Origin: Cronobacter dublinensis subsp. dublinensis LMG 23823
Lineage (GTDB): Bacteria > Pseudomonadota > Gammaproteobacteria > Enterobacterales > Enterobacteriaceae
Assembly: GCF_001277235.1 (NCBI RefSeq)
Contig: NZ_CP012266.1
Location: forward strand, 2,542,001-2,606,000
Direction: 5' to 3'
DNA: 64,000 bases
Made by a program: the position numbers and the translations under genes. The notes beneath the pieces were generated by a model. That model was given only the letters and a program-made list of their open reading frames with translations, was not told the origin of the DNA and did no database searches. Numbering within the stretch: the stretch's first letter is position 1; each line of letters starts with the position of its first letter. Shown one piece after another: positions 35,356 through 42,598 of the stretch.

Positions 35356-35965
35356 GGCGCAATGCCTCCTGGGTCACTCGCCGGGCCGTCATTTTCACGG
35401 CCAGCGCTCCTGCCAGCAGGGCAAGCGCCGTTCCCCCGACCAGATCGATAAAGAGATGCCGACGCAGCTGCAATATGGAGACCGCAATGGCCGCCCCCCA
35501 GATAGCCGCGCCCAGCGTGTATTGCCACTGCCCGCGTCGGCTGATGCCCCAGACCATCAGCAGGGTCAGCGCCATGTGCAGCGACGGGAAACAGTTCTGC
35601 GACGAATCCACCGCCAGCAGCAGGCGCAGCAGGTCGACGCTCACGCCCTCTCCGCTGACCGCCGGATAATCCATCGTGCTCGGCCAGGCGAGGTAGATGA
35701 CGCCTGCGAACAGCGCTGCCAGCTGGGTCGCGCGCATCAGGCATTTCACCTGCGACAGCGGCGTCAGCCAGTAGCCCAGCGGAATGAGGATAAAAAACGA
35801 CAGATAGAGCCAGATGGCGGACGGTGAGAAATCGAGGAGCGTATCGACCCACAGCGGCGGCAGCTTATACCCGGCACGCTGTAACACGTCGGTGGTGGAA
35901 TAGACCACGCCGACGCTTCCCCAGCCCAGCAGTAGCGCCTTCAGGCGGTAAGACGTTTCGCTCAC
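35348..35965 (-). CDS. PAP2/AUR1-like membrane phosphatase or phosphotransferase
   Basis: 205-aa polytopic membrane protein. The GTG at 35965 overlaps the upstream stop as GTGA and has GGAGA before it; a longer frame lacks support. The PAP2 superfamily motifs C2 and C3 are visible: NCFPSLHMALTLL (PSxxH-type) and LRRHLFIDLVGGTALALL (RxxxxxHxxxD-like). A clear KxxxxxxRP C1 motif is missing, as in the inositol-phosphorylceramide synthase (AUR1)-like branch. About five or six membrane helices. It may dephosphorylate a lipid phosphate or transfer a headgroup; the presence of a hydroxylase next door recalls sphingolipid-type chemistry, but that is speculation. Confidence 0.82.
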   Translation of the reverse strand: MSETSYRLKALLLGWGSVGVVYSTTDVLQRAGYKLPPLWVDTLLDFSPSAIWLYLSFFILIPLGYWLTPLSQVKCLMRATQLAALFAGVIYLAWPSTMDYPAVSGEGVSVDLLRLLLAVDSSQNCFPSLHMALTLLMVWGISRRGQWQYTLGAAIWGAAIAVSILQLRRHLFIDLVGGTALALLAGALAVKMTARRVTQEALRHE

Positions 35966-37248
35966 GCCGTCTCCCTGACGCGCAGAATGCGCCGCCGTTT
36001 CGCGCCCGGCGTCGCGGGCGGCAGGCTCGCGTGATGCGTCCAGCGCAGAAGCTCGCACGCCACGCCCTGCTGTTCAAACAGCGCCGTCAGGGCCGCCTGT
36101 GCCGCCGACCGCTGCACGTCGTCCGCCTGCGCGATAAGCGTGAGGTGCGCTTCGCCGTGCTGGATAAGCCGAAAATCCGCCGTCAGGGGTAGCACGCGCG
36201 CCAGCGCCCGGTTGCAGAGGTCGCCAAAGATAACGCGCTGGCCGCCCTGCGCGTCCGGCAGCAGCAGCTGGTCGTCCTGACGCCCTTCGATGTGCGCCAG
36301 CGCCTGCGACGGATCGCCGCACGGGCACGGTGCGTCGCGCGCCACCAGGATATCGTCCAGCCGGTAGCGCACAATGGGCTGCGTAGTGCGGGTGAAGTCG
36401 GTGATCACCGGTATAAAGCGACGATCGTCAAGCCACGCTTTTTCCACCACGATAAACGCCTCGTTCAGGTGCAATACGCCGTGCGCGCAGGTGGCGGCGA
36501 GAAACCCTTCGGTCGCCTGATAAACTTCACCGACCGCCGGAAACACCTGCGCCAGCAACGCGCGGTCCTGTGGGTCGAGCACTTCGGCGACCGAAATCAC
36601 TTTTTTGGGCGCCACGTTCAGCTCGCCTGACTGCACCGCCAGCGCCAGCGCGCGCAGCACCTGGGCAGGCGCCACGATAATCGACGGCGCGTCGGCCTCA
36701 AGGCGGGTCAGCAGCGTGTCGAAGGGTTCAAAGAGATCGTAAAACGCAAGGCTCAGCCAGCGGCTGTTGACGCTCTGATAAAGGTTATTGTCGGCGCGCA
36801 AGAACAGCGCCACCCGCTCGCCCGCGAACAGGCCATCGGGCAGCATTTTGGCGAGCATCGCCCCGGCCCACAGCGACTGCTCTTCGGGGCTGACGGCAAA
36901 AATACCGCGCCGTCCCGATGTGCCGCTCGACAGCCCCACGCTATAGCGGCCCACCGTCGGGGCAAAATTTCTGTCGTTCTCGCTTTGCAGCGCGCACGCC
37001 ATGACCGCGTCCGCTTTCAGCCCGGCGGTGTTCATTTCGTCGAAATGGGTCATCATCAGCGCTTTGTCCATGGTCGGCCATTCGCTGAACGGCAGCGTGC
37101 TGTAGCGCCGAAACCACGGGCTTTTCGCCAGCACACGCGAGGCAAAGCGCCGCAGCTGTTGCTGCTGGTGACGCGCCAGCGCCTCGCGGCTGCGAAACCG
37201 CATACGCCGCACGCGGAAATAGTGCCAGAGCATCGCAAGCTTATTCAC
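35962..37248 (-). CDS. PaaK / CoF-synthetase-like adenylating enzyme
   Basis: 428-aa cytosolic protein of the phenylacetate-CoA ligase/coenzyme F390 synthetase branch of the ANL superfamily. The phosphate-binding loop is YSVGLSSGTSGRRGIFAVS at about residues 102-120. Later motifs are EVYQATEGFLA near 245 and QPIVRYRLDDILV near 295, then a CPCGDPSQALAHIEGRQDD stretch typical of this branch. It probably activates a carboxylate as an acyl-adenylate, possibly for transfer to CoA or an amine/alcohol. It overlaps the hydrolase gene upstream by 4 bp (ATGA) and the PAP2 gene downstream by 4 bp (GTGA). The substrate is unknown. Confidence 0.85.
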   Translation of the reverse strand: MNKLAMLWHYFRVRRMRFRSREALARHQQQQLRRFASRVLAKSPWFRRYSTLPFSEWPTMDKALMMTHFDEMNTAGLKADAVMACALQSENDRNFAPTVGRYSVGLSSGTSGRRGIFAVSPEEQSLWAGAMLAKMLPDGLFAGERVALFLRADNNLYQSVNSRWLSLAFYDLFEPFDTLLTRLEADAPSIIVAPAQVLRALALAVQSGELNVAPKKVISVAEVLDPQDRALLAQVFPAVGEVYQATEGFLAATCAHGVLHLNEAFIVVEKAWLDDRRFIPVITDFTRTTQPIVRYRLDDILVARDAPCPCGDPSQALAHIEGRQDDQLLLPDAQGGQRVIFGDLCNRALARVLPLTADFRLIQHGEAHLTLIAQADDVQRSAAQAALTALFEQQGVACELLRWTHHASLPPATPGAKRRRILRVRETA

Positions 37249-38051
37249 AGGTCGCCCTCGTGCGAGAGGCGAATTTCCGCGCCGCCGCGCTGCCAGAGCT
37301 GATGCAGTAAATCAAGCGTGCGCGTGGCCGCCGCCGGGTCGGCAATCACCAGATTCGCAAGCCGGGAGGGGCCGCGCTGTTCGCGATAGCTGACCGGCGA
37401 CCAGGCCGCGTCGGCGGCCAGCAACACCCAGCCGTCATCGGTCAGCACGAACGCACCGATATGTCCGGCGGCGTGGCCCGGCAGCGGCACCAGCATGATC
37501 TCGCCGTTGCTTTCCGGCAGTAAATACGCGTTCTCAAACGGCGCGAGCGCGGCGGGCAGCGCCACGCGCTCAAAGCCCTCGATAAAGGCGACGGCGCTCT
37601 CGAAGTTTTCAGGGATAAGCCCCGGCACGAACGCCTGGCGCAGCGCGGCAAACCCGCGCAGCGTGCGGGTCTGCGCCCAGCCTTCGCCGGAGCATATAAA
37701 CCGGCCGTTCGCGAAATCGCGCAGCCCGGCGATATGGTCGGCGTGAAAATGCGAGAGGATCAGCGCGTCGATATCCTCCGGGCGATACCCCGCGGCGGCG
37801 AGCTGGCGCGCCAGCGACTGCTCCGGCGAGAAATAGACCGGCGTGACGCGTCGATAAATCTGGTAGATCCCGCGGCGGGTGTGGTCGTCAAACCAGGAAG
37901 CGTACCCGGTATCCCACAGCCAGCGTTTGCCGCCCGCCTCGATAAGGCTCGCGCGGGCGGGGAATTTACAGACCCGCAGCCCCGCGCCCTTGAGCGCGAT
38001 ACAGCCTAAATGGGTGCAGTAGCCAGTTTCAAACGTGGTGATGGTGGCCAT
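37245..38051 (-). CDS. Metallo-beta-lactamase-fold hydrolase, AHL-lactonase-like
   Basis: 268-aa cytosolic hydrolase. The start at 38051 (MATITTFETGYCTHLG) follows the reductase stop by 1 bp and has GGAGA upstream. Zinc-binding motif SHFHADHIAG gives H101, H103, D105 and H106; further ligands are in PLPGHAAGHIGAF, LLAADAAWS and the terminal RLSHEGDL. The order and spacing resemble N-acyl-homoserine lactonases. In this operon it more likely opens a lactone or cleaves a thioester of the pathway lipid than degrades a signal, but both are open. Confidence 0.87.
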   Translation of the reverse strand: MATITTFETGYCTHLGCIALKGAGLRVCKFPARASLIEAGGKRWLWDTGYASWFDDHTRRGIYQIYRRVTPVYFSPEQSLARQLAAAGYRPEDIDALILSHFHADHIAGLRDFANGRFICSGEGWAQTRTLRGFAALRQAFVPGLIPENFESAVAFIEGFERVALPAALAPFENAYLLPESNGEIMLVPLPGHAAGHIGAFVLTDDGWVLLAADAAWSPVSYREQRGPSRLANLVIADPAAATRTLDLLHQLWQRGGAEIRLSHEGDL

Positions 38052-38052
38052 T

Positions 38053-39057
38053 TCAGCGTCTCCTTGCGCGCAGCCATGCGCCGGTGAGGCGCACGCCGTC
38101 CTCGAGCGAGACCGGCGGGCGATAGCCAAGACGGGTTATCGCCTTGTCCTGATTAAGCGTCATATCAAAACTGACGGTGCCTGCGCTGTAGCGCGTCAGG
38201 CGCGGCTCCACGCCGGTGAGGCGTCCGCGCAGTTCCATGCCCTGCGCGACGAGCGCGAGCAGCGGCCAGGGCACCGACGCCACCCGATACTGCAGCTGAA
38301 GTTCGTCGCGCAACAGGTGGTCGAGCATCGTTATCAGCCGCTGCGGCTGTTGATTGGTGATGTTAAACGCCTCGCCGGACGTCAGCCCTGGCTGGCGCGT
38401 CGCCAGTTGCATCGCGTGCACGACGTTGCCGACCCAGGTGAGATCCAGCAGCGCCTCGCCGCCGCGCGGCAGACGCAGCACGCCGCGATCGGCCTCCAGC
38501 TGGCGCAGCAGGCGCGGGATAATCACCCGGTCATGCGGGCCGAACAGCCCGCGCGGGCGCAGAATAACAAAGGTGACGTGCGGGAAACGCTGCGCGGCGG
38601 CAGTGATGACCTGCTCAGCGGCATACTTACTGCTGGCGTAATGGCAGGCGAAACGGGCCGCCCGGTAGCGTTCATTCACATTGTGATGATGACGGAAATC
38701 GAAATAGATAGCGGGCGTGGAGATATGGATAAAGCGCGTGACGCCTGCGCGCGCCGCCGCGTGGGCAAGGCGCTCAGTCGCGGCGACGTTGACCGCGTGA
38801 AACGCCTGCGCGCTGCCCCAGGGCGAGGATTTCGCCGCGCAGTGCCATACCACGTCGCAGCCGCGCAGCAGCGCGTCAACGCGGGCGTCATCGGCCTGCG
38901 CAAGCTCCAGCGGCACGAACTCCGCGCCCTGCGCGGCAAGCGCCGCGCCCGCTTTCGCGTCGCGCCCGGTGGCGCGCACCGCACACCCTTGCGCCAGCAG
39001 CGCCTCGACCGCATTGCGTCCAAGCCCGCTGGTCGCGCCCGTCACCAGATATTTCAT
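38053..39057 (-). CDS. NAD(P)-dependent 3beta-HSD/epimerase-like reductase
   Basis: 334-aa extended short-chain dehydrogenase. Nucleotide site MKYLVTGATSGLGRNAVEALL (GxxGxxG), then Ser in FIHISTPAIYF near 113 and catalytic Y140-xxx-K144 in CHYASSKYAAEQ. It resembles the 3beta-hydroxysteroid dehydrogenase-like group that includes OleD, the beta-keto-acid reductase of bacterial olefin synthesis. Coupled to an upstream KAS III-like ketosynthase by a 4-bp ATGA overlap, it probably reduces the beta-keto product. The exact substrate is inferred. Confidence 0.88.
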   Translation of the reverse strand: MKYLVTGATSGLGRNAVEALLAQGCAVRATGRDAKAGAALAAQGAEFVPLELAQADDARVDALLRGCDVVWHCAAKSSPWGSAQAFHAVNVAATERLAHAAARAGVTRFIHISTPAIYFDFRHHHNVNERYRAARFACHYASSKYAAEQVITAAAQRFPHVTFVILRPRGLFGPHDRVIIPRLLRQLEADRGVLRLPRGGEALLDLTWVGNVVHAMQLATRQPGLTSGEAFNITNQQPQRLITMLDHLLRDELQLQYRVASVPWPLLALVAQGMELRGRLTGVEPRLTRYSAGTVSFDMTLNQDKAITRLGYRPPVSLEDGVRLTGAWLRARRR

Positions 39058-40061
39058 GGCAGCAGCACCATACCGGCGAGCGTTAAGCCTGCGGCGGTGC
39101 CGACCAGCATCACCGGCTCGCCAGGATTCACGCGGCCGGTGGTAAACGCCTCGTGCAGCGCGGTAGGCACCGACGCGGCAACCTGGTTGCCGTGCAGACG
39201 GTAGATATCCACCAGCACCTCCGGCTTTACTTTCAGGCGCTTGCGCATATGTTCCAGCGACAGATGGCTCGCCTGGTGGGGCACGACGGTCGCAATGTCA
39301 TTCAGCGTCAGTCCGGCGGCATCCAGCAGCCGCTGCCAGAAGCCGTCTATCAGCGAGGAGGCCTGGCGGAACAGCGCTTTGCCCTGCATATGGAACAGAA
39401 AATCGCTCTCGTCCATCCCGGCGCGGGGGTTTTTGCGCGTCCCGCCCGCACGGATCTCACACAGCTCGCTGCCCTGCGGATAGGTTTCTGATTTCATCGC
39501 CAGGATCCCGGCGCGCCCGTCGCCCGCCTCCACAATCGCGCAGGCCGCGCCGTCGCCGAAAATCAGCGACGACTCTTCATGCTGCCAGTCGATGCCGCGC
39601 GAGGCGATATCCGCCGCCACTATGGCGATGCGGCGATAGCTGCCGCTCGTCAGCAGCGCCGAGGCTACCTGCATCGCGGTAATAAAGCTCACGCAACTGC
39701 TATTGACATCAAACCCCGCCGTGCCAGCCGGTAAGCCTGCCGCTTTCATCACATGCACCGCCGAACAGGGCAGCGCCTGAACGGCAATAGCCGAGGCGGA
39801 GATGAGCAGATCGATGGAAGCCAGAGGGATAGCATAGCGGGCGCAGGCATCGTGGAGCGCGGCGGCGGCGAGCGCCGCCTGGCTGGCGTCGTGAGTGGCG
39901 TGGTGGCGACGCAGAATGCCGGAGCGGCGTTCAACATAGCCCGCAGGCTTGCCGAGGCGGCGGTCGAGTTCGTCCGAGGTGATTATCTGTTCGGGAAGCG
40001 CCTTACCGGTCGCGATGATCCTGAGCCGTGAGGCTGGCGGGGCGTGAGGTGTGAATACCAT
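39054..40061 (-). CDS. KAS III (FabH/OleA-like) ketosynthase, first gene of the lipid cluster
   Basis: 335-aa thiolase-fold condensing enzyme. The full KAS III triad is present: C123 in FDVNSSCVSFITAM, H262 in VVPHQASHLSLEHM, and N292 in RLHGNQVAASVPTALHEA. The C-terminal GTAAGLTLAGMVLL closes the fold. Unlike housekeeping FabH it lies outside any fab operon and has no ACP gene nearby, so it may condense acyl-CoA or borrowed acyl-ACP units. Such divergent KAS III enzymes make alkylquinolones, beta-keto acids (OleA), pyrones or primed chains. AGGGA precedes the ATG. First gene of eight, 139 bp after yoaH on the same strand. Confidence 0.9.
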   Translation of the reverse strand: MVFTPHAPPASRLRIIATGKALPEQIITSDELDRRLGKPAGYVERRSGILRRHHATHDASQAALAAAALHDACARYAIPLASIDLLISASAIAVQALPCSAVHVMKAAGLPAGTAGFDVNSSCVSFITAMQVASALLTSGSYRRIAIVAADIASRGIDWQHEESSLIFGDGAACAIVEAGDGRAGILAMKSETYPQGSELCEIRAGGTRKNPRAGMDESDFLFHMQGKALFRQASSLIDGFWQRLLDAAGLTLNDIATVVPHQASHLSLEHMRKRLKVKPEVLVDIYRLHGNQVAASVPTALHEAFTTGRVNPGEPVMLVGTAAGLTLAGMVLLP

Positions 40062-40082
40062 GAGGCGCGGTCCCTGAGCTGA

Positions 40083-40104
40083 ACGTCCCCGCGGGCGGGG
40101 ACGT
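40083..40104. promoter_or_regulatory. Perfect 10-bp inverted repeat just upstream of the lipid cluster
   Basis: ACGTCCCCGC-GG-GCGGGGACGT lies 21 bp before the first cluster start codon and about 95 bp beyond the yoaH stop. No T-run follows on the minus strand, so it looks more like an operator or a leader hairpin than a terminator. A weak promoter (TTGTTT, 16 bp, TATCGT on the minus strand) could lie at about 40120-40160. Confidence 0.5.
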
Positions 40105-40200
40105 GATTTGAAATGGTGTCTGGCGTTGTTGTCAGTGGCGCGACGATATCACGTCAGCAGGGACAAACAAATATCGCGGCGCTTGCCAGAAATGGTGGGC

Positions 40201-40389
40201 TTACTGGTCTTCGTCGTCTTCATCTTCGAAACGCGCGACAATGCGATCGCCCTTGTGCGTGGCGCGAATTTCCTGCGCCACCTGCGCGATGGCCTCGCCG
40301 CTGCTCATGCCCTGTGACATCAGCTCCTGAATACGTTCGACCGCTTGCTGTTGTTGTTCATGGGTGAGAGAAGGTAAACCTGCAAACAT
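40201..40389 (-). CDS. yoaH: UPF0181 protein YoaH
   Basis: 62-aa soluble protein of the UPF0181 family. N-terminal helix MFAGLPSLTHEQQQQAVERIQELMSQGMSSGEAI and a very acidic end (ARFEDEDDEDQ). Conserved next to pabB, from which it is divergent. The function is unknown. In E. coli it lies close to yoaB; here the eight-gene cluster separates the two. Confidence 0.93.
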   Translation of the reverse strand: MFAGLPSLTHEQQQQAVERIQELMSQGMSSGEAIAQVAQEIRATHKGDRIVARFEDEDDEDQ

Positions 40390-40481
40390 CGCTGACTCCT
40401 GTTACATTGCTGAGTTCAATTATTTCATGCCGCGCGAGCCAGCGCCAGACGCCGCCCGCGCACTGTTTATCTGTCGTCCTG

Positions 40482-41846
40482 ATGAATACGAACCTGACTC
40501 CTGAACTGATCTCCCTGCCCTGGCGCGCCGATGCGCTGCAAGACATTTTCAGCGCGTTGCACGACCGCCCCTGGGCGATGCTGCTGCATTCGGGGTTTGC
40601 CGACCATCCGCATAACCGCTTTGATATTCTGGTGGCCGAGCCGCGCGTCACGCTCACCACGCGGGGGGCGCTCACTATGACGCAAGACGCGCACGGTTGC
40701 CAGCAGAGCGAAGAAGACCCGCTGCGTCTGTTGCAGGCGGCGCTGGCGCGGTTCGCGTTCGCTCCGCGCCCGGACGCCGATTTGCCGTTTCAGGGCGGCG
40801 CGCTGGGGCTGTTCGGGTACGATCTCGGACGGCGCTTCGAACGGCTGCCCGTTAAGGCCGCCGCCGATGTCAACGCGCCGGATATGGCGGTCGGTATTTA
40901 TGACTGGGCGCTGATAGCCGACCACCAGCGTCAGCGGCTCACTCTGCTCTGCTATGGCGACGCGCGCGCCCGTCTCGCCTGGCTTGAGGCGCAGCAGCCC
41001 GTAAAGACCGCGCCCTTTCGTTTAACCACGCCCTGGCGCTCGAATATGACGCGCGAGCAATATGGCGAGAAGTTCCGCCGGGTACAGGCGTATCTGCGCA
41101 GCGGCGATTGCTACCAGGTGAACCTGGCGCAGCGCTTTAGCGCCGCGTATGAAGGCGACGAATGGCAGGCGTTTTTAACGCTCAACGCCGCTAACCGCGC
41201 CCCGTTCAGCGCCTTTTTACGCCTGCCGGACCAGGCGATATTAAGTCTGTCGCCGGAGCGGTTTATCCGCCTGCATGACGGTCATATCGAGACGCGGCCG
41301 ATTAAAGGCACGCTCCCGCGCCTTCGCGATCCGCAGGAAGACGCGAAACAGGCCGCGCGGCTGTCGCAGTCGCCGAAAGATCGCGCCGAAAACCTGATGA
41401 TTGTCGATCTGTTGCGTAACGACATTGGCCGCGTGGCGACGCCCGGCAGCGTGAAGGTGCCCGAGCTGTTCGTGGTCGAGCCGTTCCCGGCGGTGCACCA
41501 TCTGGTGAGCACGATAACCGCGACGCTGCCATCGCCACTGCACGCGACTGACCTGCTGCGCGCCAGTTTTCCCGGCGGCTCGATAACCGGCGCGCCGAAG
41601 GTGCGGGCAATGGAAATCATCGAAGAACTGGAGCCGCAGCGGCGCAACGCCTGGTGCGGCAGCATCGGCTACCTCAGCTTTTGCGGCGCGATGGACACCA
41701 GCATCACCATTCGCACGCTGACGGCCGAAAGCGGCATGCTGTACTGCTCCGCCGGCGGCGGCATCGTGGCGGACAGCGAGGAAGCGGCGGAATATCAGGA
41801 AACTTTTGATAAAGTTAACCGTATCCTGCACGCATTAGAGAGGTAG
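40482..41846 (+). CDS. pabB: Aminodeoxychorismate synthase component I
   Basis: Converts chorismate plus ammonia (from PabA) to 4-amino-4-deoxychorismate for folate synthesis. The start at ATG 40482 (MNTNLTPELISLPWRADAL) gives 454 aa; a longer frame from 40407 is not supported. Chorismate-binding features: RPIKGTLPRLRDPQEDAKQA, ENLMIVDLLRNDIGRVA, PGGSITGAPKVRAMEIIEELE and the terminal CSAGGGIVADS. PIKGT supplies the nucleophilic Lys. nudL follows 2 bp after the stop. Confidence 0.96.
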   Translation: MNTNLTPELISLPWRADALQDIFSALHDRPWAMLLHSGFADHPHNRFDILVAEPRVTLTTRGALTMTQDAHGCQQSEEDPLRLLQAALARFAFAPRPDADLPFQGGALGLFGYDLGRRFERLPVKAAADVNAPDMAVGIYDWALIADHQRQRLTLLCYGDARARLAWLEAQQPVKTAPFRLTTPWRSNMTREQYGEKFRRVQAYLRSGDCYQVNLAQRFSAAYEGDEWQAFLTLNAANRAPFSAFLRLPDQAILSLSPERFIRLHDGHIETRPIKGTLPRLRDPQEDAKQAARLSQSPKDRAENLMIVDLLRNDIGRVATPGSVKVPELFVVEPFPAVHHLVSTITATLPSPLHATDLLRASFPGGSITGAPKVRAMEIIEELEPQRRNAWCGSIGYLSFCGAMDTSITIRTLTAESGMLYCSAGGGIVADSEEAAEYQETFDKVNRILHALER

Positions 41847-41848
41847 AC

Positions 41849-42427
41849 ATGGAAAACAGCCCGCTGACGCTCGACCGGTTTTTATCGCGTTTTCAGCTGC
41901 TGCGCCCACAAACAACCCGCCATAGCCTGAATCAGCGTCAGGCAGCGGTGCTGGTGCCGGTGGTCCGCCGCCCGGAGCCGGGCCTGCTGCTGACGCAGCG
42001 CGCCGCGACGCTGCGAAAACACGCGGGCCAGGTGGCCTTTCCCGGCGGCGCGGTGGATGACACCGATACCTCGCTGATTGCCGCGGCGCTGCGCGAGGCC
42101 CAGGAAGAAGTGGCTATCCCGCCGGAATCGGTCGAGGTGATAGGCGTGCTGCCGCCGGTCGACAGCGTGACCGGTTTTCAGGTAACGCCGGTGGTGGGGA
42201 TTATCCCGCCGGATCTGCCTTATCACGCCAGCGAAGAAGAAGTGGCGGCGGTGTTTGAGATGCCGCTCGCCGAGGCGCTGCGGCTCGGGCGTTATCACCC
42301 GCTCGACATTCACCGGCGCGGCAACAGCCATCGCGTCTGGCTCTCCTGGTATGAGCACTATTTTGTCTGGGGGATGACCGCAGGCATTATTCGTGAGCTG
42401 GCGCTACAAATCGGCCATAAGCCCTGA
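41849..42427 (+). CDS. nudL: Nudix hydrolase NudL (CoA diphosphatase family)
   Basis: 192-aa Nudix protein. The box runs from GGAVDDTDTS to AALREAQEEVAI (GX5EX7REUXEEXGU pattern, with Asp/Thr variation), preceded by LRKHAGQVAFPGG, the UPF0035 signature of CoA pyrophosphohydrolases. Predicted to split CoA or acyl-CoA to phosphopantetheine and 3',5'-ADP. Translationally close to pabB, as in E. coli. Confidence 0.93.
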   Translation: MENSPLTLDRFLSRFQLLRPQTTRHSLNQRQAAVLVPVVRRPEPGLLLTQRAATLRKHAGQVAFPGGAVDDTDTSLIAAALREAQEEVAIPPESVEVIGVLPPVDSVTGFQVTPVVGIIPPDLPYHASEEEVAAVFEMPLAEALRLGRYHPLDIHRRGNSHRVWLSWYEHYFVWGMTAGIIRELALQIGHKP

Positions 42428-42598
42428 CTATTATTAAGGGTGAAAAGTGCGATCTGCAGCACTTTATTAGGCGGCCTTGCCGTATCCATTAGTATAATTC
42501 ATGTGAATAGTTAACTGCGCAGCACAATAACCTCTTACACTATGCGCTGTTTTCACACCGTCATCTGCGGGGCAGATGACTCTGTCAGGAGTTACCAC

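Noticed and set aside
32063..40061. Carotenoid (crt) or polyunsaturated fatty acid synthase cluster
   Set aside because: No phytoene synthase, phytoene desaturase, lycopene cyclase or multidomain PfaA-like synthase. The desaturases are di-iron membrane types, not FAD-dependent Crt enzymes.
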